NCBI GenBank assembly: GCA_902554195.1
Contig: CACDNT010000004.1
Coordinates: 1-48,238 of the forward strand
DNA: 48,238 bases
Origin: an uncultured Pelagibacteraceae bacterium
GTDB lineage: Bacteria; Pseudomonadota; Alphaproteobacteria; Pelagibacterales; Pelagibacteraceae
Direction of reading: 5' to 3'
Shown piece by piece: positions 9,717 to 17,927 of this stretch. Position 1 is the first letter of the stretch, and the number at the start of each line of letters is the position of its first letter. The notes beneath the pieces are model-generated. The model was not told the DNA's origin. It made no database searches and was given only the letters and a program-made list of their open reading frames with translations. Made by a program: the position numbers and the translations under genes.

Positions 9717-10669
9717 TGTCAGTTTTATTAGTTGCAGAACATAACAATAAAGAACTTAAACCTTTTACACTTAATGCTGTAACTGCAGCCTCTCAAATGA
9801 ATAACGATCTTCATGCTGTAATTATTGGTAATAATTGTGGAGATGCAGCAAAAAAATTATCAGAGTTACCTTTGGTCAAAAAAGTAATTCAAGTAGAAGC
9901 AGTTCATTACGAAAACTTTGTGGCAGAAAATTTTGCACCAGTAATTGTGAAATTGGCAGAAAACTATTCACATGTTGTTTGTTCAGCTAATACATTTGGT
10001 AAAAATTTGATGCCAAGGATTGCAGCTTCTTTAGATACTTCTCAAGTCAGTGATATTATTAAGGTAATTTCTGCAGATACATTTTTAAGACCAATTTATG
10101 CTGGAAATGCATTTGCAACAGTAAAAAGCAAGGATCCAAAAAAATGTATAACTATTAGACCAACTTCTTTTGATCCATGCGAGAGTTCAGGTGGATCTGC
10201 GCCAATTGAAAAAGCTGAACCAAGTGAAGAGTTTAATAATACAAAATTTGTAAAAAGAGAGGAAATTAAGTCAGATAGACCAGAGCTTGGAACTGCAAGA
10301 GTAGTTGTTTCTGGAGGAAGAGGAATGCAGAGTGGAGATAATTTTAAATTAATTACTTCTGTTGCTGATAAATTAAATGCTGCTATTGGAGCATCAAGAG
10401 CAGCTGTGGATGCCGGATATATAAGCAACGATCATCAAGTAGGTCAAACTGGAAAAGTTGTAGTTCCAGACTTATATATTGCAATTGGTATTTCTGGTGC
10501 AATTCAGCACCTAGCTGGAATGAAAGAAAGTAAGGTGATTGTCGCAATCAATAAGGATGGTGAAGCTCCAATTTTTAGTGTTGCAGACTATGGTCTAGAA
10601 GCTGATCTTTTTGAAGCAGTACCCCAATTTATTGAGGAACTGAACAAATTAAACACTATACAAAAATAA
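9716..10669 (+). CDS. etfA: Electron transfer flavoprotein alpha subunit
   Basis: VVSGGRGMQSGDNFKLI, DAGYISNDHQVGQTGKVVVPDLYIAIGISGAIQHLAGMK. Confidence 0.96.
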   Translation: MSVLLVAEHNNKELKPFTLNAVTAASQMNNDLHAVIIGNNCGDAAKKLSELPLVKKVIQVEAVHYENFVAENFAPVIVKLAENYSHVVCSANTFGKNLMPRIAASLDTSQVSDIIKVISADTFLRPIYAGNAFATVKSKDPKKCITIRPTSFDPCESSGGSAPIEKAEPSEEFNNTKFVKREEIKSDRPELGTARVVVSGGRGMQSGDNFKLITSVADKLNAAIGASRAAVDAGYISNDHQVGQTGKVVVPDLYIAIGISGAIQHLAGMKESKVIVAINKDGEAPIFSVADYGLEADLFEAVPQFIEELNKLNTIQK

Positions 10670-10690
10670 TATAATCTGTAAAAAATTATT

Positions 10691-12310
10691 ATGTCCAGAG
10701 AGTCAATGGAATACGATGTTGTAATTGTTGGTGGAGGACCATCAGGATTAACAACTGCTATTAAATTAAAACAATTAAATTCAAATTTAAATATTTGTGT
10801 TTTAGAGAAAGCATCTGAGATCGGTGCCCACATATTAAGTGGAAATGTTTTTGAAACTAGAGCACTAGACGAATTAATTCCAAATTGGAAAGATTTAAAT
10901 CCACCTATAAAAACAAAAGTCACTAAGGAGAAATTTTTATTTTTAGGAAAAAAAAAATCATTAAGTTGGCCAACGTGGTTGTTACCTGCTGTCCAAAAAA
11001 ATCATAAAAATTATATAATTAGTCTTGCAAATTTATGTAGATGGCTTGCTGAGCAAGCAGAAACACTTGGTGTAGAAATATTTCCAGGATTTCCAGCTAG
11101 TGAGGTTTTATTTAATGACGATGGCTCGGTTAAAGGTGTAGCCACTCAAGACATGGGAATAGATAAACAAGGAAATAAAAAAGATAGTTTTGAACCAGGT
11201 ATTGAACTTATAGGCAAGGTTACAGTTTTTGCTGAAGGTTGTCGCGGACATTTAGGAAAACAATTGATTAAAAAATTTAATCTTAATAAAGACAAAGACC
11301 CTCAACAATATGGGATTGGATTTAAAGAAATCTGGGAAATAGATGAAAAAAATCATGAAGAGGGATTGGTGATGCATACTGCTGGATGGCCTTTAGATAA
11401 TAATACTTACGGTGGGAGTTTTATTTATCATGCTGAAAACAAACAAGTTTTTTTAGGATATGTAATAGGTTTAGATTATCAAAATCCTCATCTTTCTCCT
11501 TTTGATGAGTTTCAAAGATTTAAAACACATCCATCAATAAAAAAAATTATAGAAGGTGGAAAAAGAATTTCTTATGGCGCTAGAGCTTTAATTGAAGGTG
11601 GTATTCAAAGTTTACCAAAAATGTTTATGCCAGGTGCATTACTTATTGGATGTGATGCGGGAACTTTGAATATGCCAAAAATAAAAGGATCTCACACTGC
11701 TATGAAAAGTGGAATTTTAGCTGCAGAGGCTATCAATGAACATATTCAGTCTAAAAAAGATTTATCATTTTATGAGGAATTATTTAAAAAAAGTTGGTTA
11801 TATAAAGAACTGTATCAAGCAAGAAATGTAAAACCTAGTTTTAATTGGGGTTTAATTTTAGGAATAATTTTTACAGGAATTGATCAAATTTTATTTAGAG
11901 GAAAACTTCCATTTACATTAAGACATAAGCATTCAGATCATGAAACTTTAAAACCTGCAGATAAAATGCCAAAAATTGAATATCCTAAACCTGACAATGT
12001 GATTACTTTTGATAAAACAAGCTCAGTTTATTTGACTGGGACTAATCATGAGGATAATCAGCCAGTACACTTACAGCTTAAAGATAAAGATCTACCTATA
12101 AAATATACTCTTGAGAAATATGACGAGCCAGCACAAAGATATTGTCCAGCAGGAGTTTATGAGGTTCAAAAAGAAAATGATATAAATAAATTTGTTATTA
12201 ACGCTCAGAACTGTATTCATTGTAAAACTTGCGATATTAAAGAACCTTCCCAAAATATAATTTGGGTTACCCCTGAGGGAGGCGGTGGACCAAAGTATGG
12301 TAATATGTAA
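10691..12310 (+). CDS. Electron transfer flavoprotein-ubiquinone oxidoreductase
   Basis: N-terminal FAD site DVVIVGGGPSGLTTAIKL; C-terminal Fe-S motif CIHCKTCDIKEPSQNIIWVTPEGGGGPKY. Confidence 0.96.
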   Translation: MSRESMEYDVVIVGGGPSGLTTAIKLKQLNSNLNICVLEKASEIGAHILSGNVFETRALDELIPNWKDLNPPIKTKVTKEKFLFLGKKKSLSWPTWLLPAVQKNHKNYIISLANLCRWLAEQAETLGVEIFPGFPASEVLFNDDGSVKGVATQDMGIDKQGNKKDSFEPGIELIGKVTVFAEGCRGHLGKQLIKKFNLNKDKDPQQYGIGFKEIWEIDEKNHEEGLVMHTAGWPLDNNTYGGSFIYHAENKQVFLGYVIGLDYQNPHLSPFDEFQRFKTHPSIKKIIEGGKRISYGARALIEGGIQSLPKMFMPGALLIGCDAGTLNMPKIKGSHTAMKSGILAAEAINEHIQSKKDLSFYEELFKKSWLYKELYQARNVKPSFNWGLILGIIFTGIDQILFRGKLPFTLRHKHSDHETLKPADKMPKIEYPKPDNVITFDKTSSVYLTGTNHEDNQPVHLQLKDKDLPIKYTLEKYDEPAQRYCPAGVYEVQKENDINKFVINAQNCIHCKTCDIKEPSQNIIWVTPEGGGGPKYGNM

Positions 12311-12314
12311 CTTG

Positions 12315-12479
12315 CTATTTTAAAAAATTAGCAAAAATTATTACTATTCCAATAATACCTAGCCAAATAATAAGATTTTTCAAAAAAACTTTTTTATTTT
12401 TATTTGCGTAATAAAAACCTGGTAAGACTAGTGCAATTACTAATAAAAGATAAATGACCGATAAAATATTTTCACCCAT
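12315..12479 (-). CDS. Small two-TM protein, 54 aa
   Basis: MGENILSVIYLLLVIALVLPGFYYANKNKKVFLKNLIIWLGIIGIVIIFANFLK*. Confidence 0.55.
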   Translation of the reverse strand: MGENILSVIYLLLVIALVLPGFYYANKNKKVFLKNLIIWLGIIGIVIIFANFLK

Positions 12480-12493
12480 AATGTAAATTTATT

Positions 12494-12907
12494 TTATGAA
12501 AGATCTATTGCAAATTTTTTGAGTGTTTCGATCGGCAAAACTTTCAATGTATTTTCGTGAGTTCGTTTTAAAAAAATTGGGCAACCTTTTCCAGCTTCTA
12601 CTGCTCTTGCATACCAAGTTGCGCAAACACACCAACCGTCTCCATCTTTTAAGCCTGGAAATCCAAACTCTGGATGAGGTGTGATTAAATCATTTCCAGC
12701 CTTTTTACACCATTCCAAAAATTCTGTCGTAACTTTTGCACAAACAGTATGTAACCCATGATCATTTTCATCAGTATTACAACAACCATCTCTATACCAT
12801 CCAGTTAAAGGATCTAAAGAACATTCTTCTAATTTTTCTCCAAGTACGTTTTTTTGAATTTTATCTTTAGGAATAGATGTCATAAACACTATCATCAATT
12901 TGGGCAT
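12494..12907 (-). CDS. DUF2237 family protein; probable start at MTSIPKD (about 12883)
   Basis: DPLTGWYRDGCCNTDENDHGLHTVCAKVT and LKDGDGWCVCATWYARA are DUF2237 signatures. Confidence 0.85.
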   Translation of the reverse strand: MPKLMIVFMTSIPKDKIQKNVLGEKLEECSLDPLTGWYRDGCCNTDENDHGLHTVCAKVTTEFLEWCKKAGNDLITPHPEFGFPGLKDGDGWCVCATWYARAVEAGKGCPIFLKRTHENTLKVLPIETLKKFAIDLS

Positions 12908-13502
12908 TGAATGATATCGATCTTCTCTCCTCTTTAGTATCTTTAAATGGATAAACTGTATGCATCAAATAATTTGGAAAAAAATAAAAATCTCCTACTT
13001 TTGGTTTTAAAGAAACAGTTGATGGTGACATAAAATGTCGTGTGCCGTTTATTAGTTGAAGACTTCCACCATGATAGTCCTTATCTTTTTTTTGCACGTG
13101 TTTTCCAAAAGTTGAGGGAACTTTTAAAAAACCTGCACCTGATATATGACCATTATGCCAATGAGTAGGGTTATATTCATTTTCAAATTGTCTAACCACC
13201 CAAGAAGTCATTATCTTAAATTTCGAGATTTTCTTTTTTAATTCCCATTCTACCCATCGTGTTACACAACTAGCTAAAAATTGTCCCCATCCACTTTTTT
13301 CCATAATTTCTGGTTCAAGCATAAATTCTTGTGTAACATCACCAACTAATTGATGACCATGATCAAGTTTAGATGATTTTTTTTTATCAGCTACAATATC
13401 ATCTATATATTTATTTAACATCTCAACTGTATTGACAGGTATTTTTGCATGCAACACTGATGGCCCAAAAGGTCTTACAAGTTTCATTTCAAGTTTTTCC
13501 AT
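12867..13502 (-). CDS. Putative 2OG-Fe(II) oxygenase
   Basis: HWHNGHISGAGFLKVP, GGSLQLINGTRHFM, PKVGDFYFFPNYLMHTVYPF and ERRSISFN fit an iron-binding double-stranded beta-helix. Confidence 0.75.
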   Translation of the reverse strand: MEKLEMKLVRPFGPSVLHAKIPVNTVEMLNKYIDDIVADKKKSSKLDHGHQLVGDVTQEFMLEPEIMEKSGWGQFLASCVTRWVEWELKKKISKFKIMTSWVVRQFENEYNPTHWHNGHISGAGFLKVPSTFGKHVQKKDKDYHGGSLQLINGTRHFMSPSTVSLKPKVGDFYFFPNYLMHTVYPFKDTKEERRSISFNAQIDDSVYDIYS

Positions 13503-13505
13503 AAT

Positions 13506-13973
13506 CTATATTTTTGTTGGGTTCGGTTGGTCTTTATAAACTTTTTCTGGGTCAAATTTTTTTTCTTTTTCAGTAAATTTCATCTTAACTTCTCTACCAT
13601 TTTCAATAGTTCCAAGAGGTATAGATCTATAAAAACAAGATCTATAGCCGACGTGACAACTAGCTCCATCTCCAATATCAACAGTAAGCCAAACCGAGTC
13701 TTGGTCATCATCAATTTTGATTTCAATTACTTTCTGAATAAAACCACTTGTTTTACCTTTGTGCCAGATAGTCTTCCTTGATCTGCTATAGTAGTGAGCT
13801 TCTTTTGTTTCGATAGTTTTTTTAAATGCCTCAACGTTCATATAACCATGCATTAAAATTTCTTTTGTTTGAGAGCACATTGTAATGACAGGTATTAAAC
13901 CATCATTATCAAATTTAGGTGATAGAAGATTTCCCTCTTCAATTTCAACCACATTTTCTCTTTTTTTGAACAT
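13506..13973 (-). CDS. hisI: Phosphoribosyl-AMP cyclohydrolase
   Basis: MHGYMNVEAFKKTIETKEAHYYSRSRKTIWHKGKTSG and GASCHVGYRSCFYR. Confidence 0.95.
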   Translation of the reverse strand: MFKKRENVVEIEEGNLLSPKFDNDGLIPVITMCSQTKEILMHGYMNVEAFKKTIETKEAHYYSRSRKTIWHKGKTSGFIQKVIEIKIDDDQDSVWLTVDIGDGASCHVGYRSCFYRSIPLGTIENGREVKMKFTEKEKKFDPEKVYKDQPNPTKI

Positions 13974-14049
13974 ATTCGGTGATTATGTAGCACATATAGA
14001 GATATATTAAATATTTTAAAAATGCACATTTATATGTATAAAGCCCTCC

Positions 14050-14664
14050 ATGAAGCTAGTTAAAGACATAGATAATAATCAAAATCCAAAGAAGATTTCT
14101 GACAAAGAAGCAGAAGAAGCTTTTAAGACTATTTTGTCATGGATGGGTGAAGACCCTAATCGAGAGGGATTATTAGAGACTCCAAAGAGAGTCGTTAAAG
14201 CATTTAAGGAGTATTTTAAAGGTTATAAGGAAGATCCTATTCAAGTTTTGGATAAAACTTTTGGCGATGTGGATGGCTATGATGACATGGTTATTCAAAA
14301 AAATATTTCTGTTCAAAGTCATTGCGAACATCATATGGCACCAATAATTGGTAAAGCTCATGTAGCTTACATACCTAATGAAAGAGTTGTTGGATTAAGT
14401 AAATTAGCAAGAGTCGTTGAGGTTTTTTCTAAAAGATTACAAACCCAAGAAAGATTAACTATGCAGATTGCGAATACACTAATGCAAGCTTTAGATGCAA
14501 AAGGGGTAGCTGTTACAATAGACTCAACTCATCAATGTATGACTATGAGAGGTATTAAAAAGGAACAAGCTACAACAGTCACAAATTATTATTTAGGTCA
14601 ATTCAAAGAAGATTTAAGTTATCAAAATAGATATTTAAGGTTAATAAGCAATTCAAAAGATTAA
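14050..14664 (+). CDS. folE: GTP cyclohydrolase I
   Basis: DPNREGLLETPKRV, SHCEHHMAPIIGKAHVAYIP, VVGLSKLARVVEVFSKRLQTQERLT. Confidence 0.96.
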   Translation: MKLVKDIDNNQNPKKISDKEAEEAFKTILSWMGEDPNREGLLETPKRVVKAFKEYFKGYKEDPIQVLDKTFGDVDGYDDMVIQKNISVQSHCEHHMAPIIGKAHVAYIPNERVVGLSKLARVVEVFSKRLQTQERLTMQIANTLMQALDAKGVAVTIDSTHQCMTMRGIKKEQATTVTNYYLGQFKEDLSYQNRYLRLISNSKD

Positions 14665-14666
14665 AA

Positions 14667-15668
14667 GTGTCAGACCAATTTAAAGCATTAGTTTTAAATC
14701 AAGAAGGTGACAACTTTACAAGAGAAGTAAAATCATTAGACAAAAGTTTTTTAAAACATGGAGATGTAACTATCAAAGTTGATTATTCAGATCTTAATTT
14801 TAAAGATGGAATGATTTTAAAAAATGGTGGTAGGTTAGTAAAAGAGTTCCCCCATATCCCAGGCATAGATTTTTCAGGAACTGTTATAGAAAGTGAAAAT
14901 TCAAAATTTAAGTCAGGAGATGAAGTAATTTTAACTGGTTTTAGAGTTGGGGAAATTTTTTATGGTGGATATTCTCAAATAGCAAAAGTTAATGGTGATT
15001 TCTTAGTAAAGAAACCAAGTGATTTAACAACTAAACAGACAATGATCTTGGGTACTGCAGGTTTTACATCTTTAATGGCAGCATTTGCAATAAAAGCTCG
15101 AGAGGAAATATTACTTGGTGCAAAAGTAAATGACGTCTTAGTTACAGGTGCAACTGGTGGAGTCGGAAGTATTGCGGTTATGATATTAAATAAGATGGGA
15201 TACAATGTTACTGCGGTTTCAGGAAAAGTTTCTAAAGAGGATTACTTAAAATCATTAGGTGCTAAAAGTGTTATAAATCGCGCTGAATTTGATAAAGATC
15301 CAAAACTTATAGATAAAGGTTTATGGGATGGAGTAGTCGACACCGTTGGTGGTAAAATTTTAGCTAATGCAATTGTTCAAACTAATTCAAATGGGATTGT
15401 TGCAGTATGTGGCAATGCAAGTACAAATGAATTAAATACTAATGTAATTCCTTTCATGTTACGAGGAATAAAACTTTGGGGAATGGACTCAGCAAATTGT
15501 AGCATCAAAAGAAGAGAATTTATTTGGGGGGAGGCTGCAAAATTAATCGATTTTAACTTAATAGAAAAATCTATTCAAACTGTTAGCTTGGAGGAGTTAA
15601 TTGAAACTTATCCTAAAATATTAAAGGGCGAAATTTCTGGAAGAGTTTTAGTTGATTTAAATAAATAA
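14667..15668 (+). CDS. acuI: Acrylyl-CoA reductase (AcuI/YhdH-type MDR oxidoreductase)
   Basis: GTG start; DVTIKVDYSDLNFKDGMILKNGGRLVKEFPHIPGIDFSGTV, VLVTGATGGVGSIAVMIL, LRGIKLWGMDS. Confidence 0.85.
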   Translation: MSDQFKALVLNQEGDNFTREVKSLDKSFLKHGDVTIKVDYSDLNFKDGMILKNGGRLVKEFPHIPGIDFSGTVIESENSKFKSGDEVILTGFRVGEIFYGGYSQIAKVNGDFLVKKPSDLTTKQTMILGTAGFTSLMAAFAIKAREEILLGAKVNDVLVTGATGGVGSIAVMILNKMGYNVTAVSGKVSKEDYLKSLGAKSVINRAEFDKDPKLIDKGLWDGVVDTVGGKILANAIVQTNSNGIVAVCGNASTNELNTNVIPFMLRGIKLWGMDSANCSIKRREFIWGEAAKLIDFNLIEKSIQTVSLEELIETYPKILKGEISGRVLVDLNK

Positions 15669-16558
15669 TGGACTGGGATAAACTTAAAATTTTTCATGCA
15701 GTTGCAGAAGCAGGAAGTTTTACTAATGCAACTATAAATTTAAATCTTAGTCAATCAGCAATAAGTAGACAAATTCAATCTTTGGAACAAGATTTAAAAG
15801 TTCAATTATTTGAAAGACACGCAAGAGGTCTTACGCTCACTGAAAATGGAGAGTATGTATTTAAAACTGCACACGAAGTTATAAGCAAACTTAAAGAAGT
15901 GGAAACTTCACTAGGAGATCAAAAAAATAAACCAACAGGAAAATTGACAATTACAACAGTTAGAAGTTTTGGAACTCATTGGTTAACACCTAGAATTGAG
16001 GAATTTATGCGTTTAAATCCCGAGGTTGAAATTGAGTTGATTTTTGAAGATAAGGAGTTGGACCTGAGTACAAGACAAGCTGATATTGGTATTTTTATGA
16101 GAAGACCTAAACAATTAAATTATATTCAAAAAAAACTTATAGATCTAAAATATTATATTTATGGGTCTAACAAATATTTAGAAAAATATGGTATGCCAAA
16201 AACTGTGAGTGACCTAAATAAACACAAATTCATATCATTTGGCAAAGGAGCACCCTCCCCAGTTTATAATCCAGAGTGGGCATTAAAGTTAGGGATGCAT
16301 GACGGAAAAAAAAGAAAACCTATAATGAAGGTAAATAGTGTTATGGGACTCTTACTAGCAGTGGAATCTGGAGTAGGTTTAGCAGCACTGCCTGAATATT
16401 TAGTAAGCAATTCGACCAATATTATTAAAGTTTTACCTAAATCTGAGGGACCAATCACAGAGGCACACTTCGTTTATCCACAATCTTTAAAAAACACTGC
16501 CAGAGTTCAGGCTTTTAGGAATTTTTTATTCAGCAAAATAGGCGACTGGAAGTCTTAG
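15668..16558 (+). CDS. LysR family transcriptional regulator
   Basis: N-terminal HTH MDWDKLKIFHAVAEAGSFTNATINLNLSQSAISRQIQSLEQDL; start overlaps the acuI stop. Confidence 0.93.
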   Translation: MDWDKLKIFHAVAEAGSFTNATINLNLSQSAISRQIQSLEQDLKVQLFERHARGLTLTENGEYVFKTAHEVISKLKEVETSLGDQKNKPTGKLTITTVRSFGTHWLTPRIEEFMRLNPEVEIELIFEDKELDLSTRQADIGIFMRRPKQLNYIQKKLIDLKYYIYGSNKYLEKYGMPKTVSDLNKHKFISFGKGAPSPVYNPEWALKLGMHDGKKRKPIMKVNSVMGLLLAVESGVGLAALPEYLVSNSTNIIKVLPKSEGPITEAHFVYPQSLKNTARVQAFRNFLFSKIGDWKS

Positions 16559-16581
16559 ATAGCCTGCGACATCTTTGCGAT

Positions 16582-16619
16582 TGATAATCATTCTCAATGA
16601 GAATAGTTCTCATTCTCAA
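16582..16619. promoter_or_regulatory. Overlapping Fur-box-like operator array
   Basis: tgataat-c-attctca-a-tgagaat-a-gttctca, i.e. overlapping 7-1-7 arrangements, just upstream of an iron ABC transporter operon. Confidence 0.8.
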
Positions 16620-16647
16620 TTAAATCATGCGGAAGAATGGAGAAATA

Positions 16648-17676
16648 ATGAGAAAAATATCAATTTTTGCATTGATAGCATCTTTATTTACATCATCAGT
16701 TGTGATGGCAAATGAGGTAAATGTTTTTAACGCAAGACATTATAAGGCTGACGCTGAACTTTATAACAAGTTTACAAATAAAACAGGAATTAAGGTTAAC
16801 TTGATAAATGGTAAGGCAGGCGCACTTGAAAAAAGAATGATAGAAGAGGGTGTTGACTCTTCCGCAGACCTTTACATTACTGCTGACGCAGGAAGATGTG
16901 GAGTATTTAAATCAAAGGGAATGACTCAATCTGGTTTAACATCTGCAGCTATTAAAGCAGTAGTGCCAGCAAATTTTAGAACAAGCCATTGGACCGGAAT
17001 CGCAAAAAGAGCAAGAATAGTTTATTATTCACCTGAGAGAGTTTCTGGAGCTGAGCTATCTGGTTTAACTTACGAAAGTCTAGCTGATCCAAAATGGAAA
17101 GGTAGACTAGTTATAAGAGCATCCAACAATATCTATAATAAATCACTTGTAGCTTCATTAGTTAAAAATAATGGAAAAAAAGCAACAGCTGAATGGGCGA
17201 AAGGAGTTGTGTCTAATATGGCTAGGACGCCTAAAGGAAATGATAGAGCACAAATAATGGCAGTTGCAGCTGGCGAAGCTGACATTGCCGTAGCCAACAC
17301 TTACTATCTTGCATTAATGTTGTCTGGTAAAAAAGGTCCCGAACAACAAGAAGCTGCAAAAAAAGTTAAAGCTTTTTTTCCTAATCAAGGTGATAGAGGA
17401 ACTCATATGAATATTAGTTGTGCAGCATTAGTAAAAAATGCTCCTAATAAAACTAATGCTATTAAACTTGTAGAGTTTTTATTAACACCAGAGTCTCAAG
17501 AACATTTTGTAAATAATACCTTTGAGTTTCCAATGATTGATAATGTCTCAGCAAATCCATTAGTGGTAAACAATATTGGTTTAGATTTTAAACAAGATCT
17601 TAAAACAAAAGTTTCTAGTTATGGAGCTAAACAAGCAGATGCGTTAGAAGTAATGACAGCTGCTGGCTGGAAGTAA
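16648..17676 (+). CDS. Fe(III) ABC transporter substrate-binding protein (FutA/FbpA-like)
   Basis: Signal peptide; VNVFNARHYKADAELYNKFTNKTGIKVNLINGKAGAL. RBS-spaced ATG 16648 preferred over 16627. Confidence 0.92.
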   Translation: MRKISIFALIASLFTSSVVMANEVNVFNARHYKADAELYNKFTNKTGIKVNLINGKAGALEKRMIEEGVDSSADLYITADAGRCGVFKSKGMTQSGLTSAAIKAVVPANFRTSHWTGIAKRARIVYYSPERVSGAELSGLTYESLADPKWKGRLVIRASNNIYNKSLVASLVKNNGKKATAEWAKGVVSNMARTPKGNDRAQIMAVAAGEADIAVANTYYLALMLSGKKGPEQQEAAKKVKAFFPNQGDRGTHMNISCAALVKNAPNKTNAIKLVEFLLTPESQEHFVNNTFEFPMIDNVSANPLVVNNIGLDFKQDLKTKVSSYGAKQADALEVMTAAGWK

Positions 17677-17677
17677 A

Positions 17678-17851
17678 ATGGTGAAAAATAAAAAGAAATT
17701 TATTTCGGACATTGATTTAAATAGATCCTCTAAGGGATGCACTCCATGTTATTTGGAATGTAAAAAAATCGATAAAAGAATAAATGATAGAAAAATTTCA
17801 GAAATTAAAACTAGGGAGGTTCCGCATATCCTAAAAGTATTTGATTTTTGA
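17678..17851 (+). CDS. Small CxPC-containing protein, 57 aa
   Basis: MVKNKKKFISDIDLNRSSKGCTPCYLECKKIDKRINDRKISEIKTREVPHILKVFDF*; starts 2 nt after the futA-like stop. Confidence 0.55.
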   Translation: MVKNKKKFISDIDLNRSSKGCTPCYLECKKIDKRINDRKISEIKTREVPHILKVFDF

Positions 17852-17860
17852 TTTTTTCTG

Positions 17861-17892
17861 TGTGTCCATGCTTTTTTTAAAGTGTGGACACA
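17861..17892 (+). terminator. Hairpin (8-bp perfect inverted repeat, 16-nt loop); possible attenuator or processing element
   Basis: tgtgtcca-tgctttttttaaagtg-tggacaca, about 36 nt upstream of the permease start. Confidence 0.55.
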
Positions 17893-17927
17893 AATACTTT
17901 CCATATTTATAAGGCGGAATATAAATT

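Noticed and set aside
10096-10428. 110-aa minus-strand ORF within etfA
   Set aside because: Shadow ORF opposite a conserved coding sequence.
13527-13781. 84-aa plus-strand ORF
   Set aside because: Antisense to hisI.
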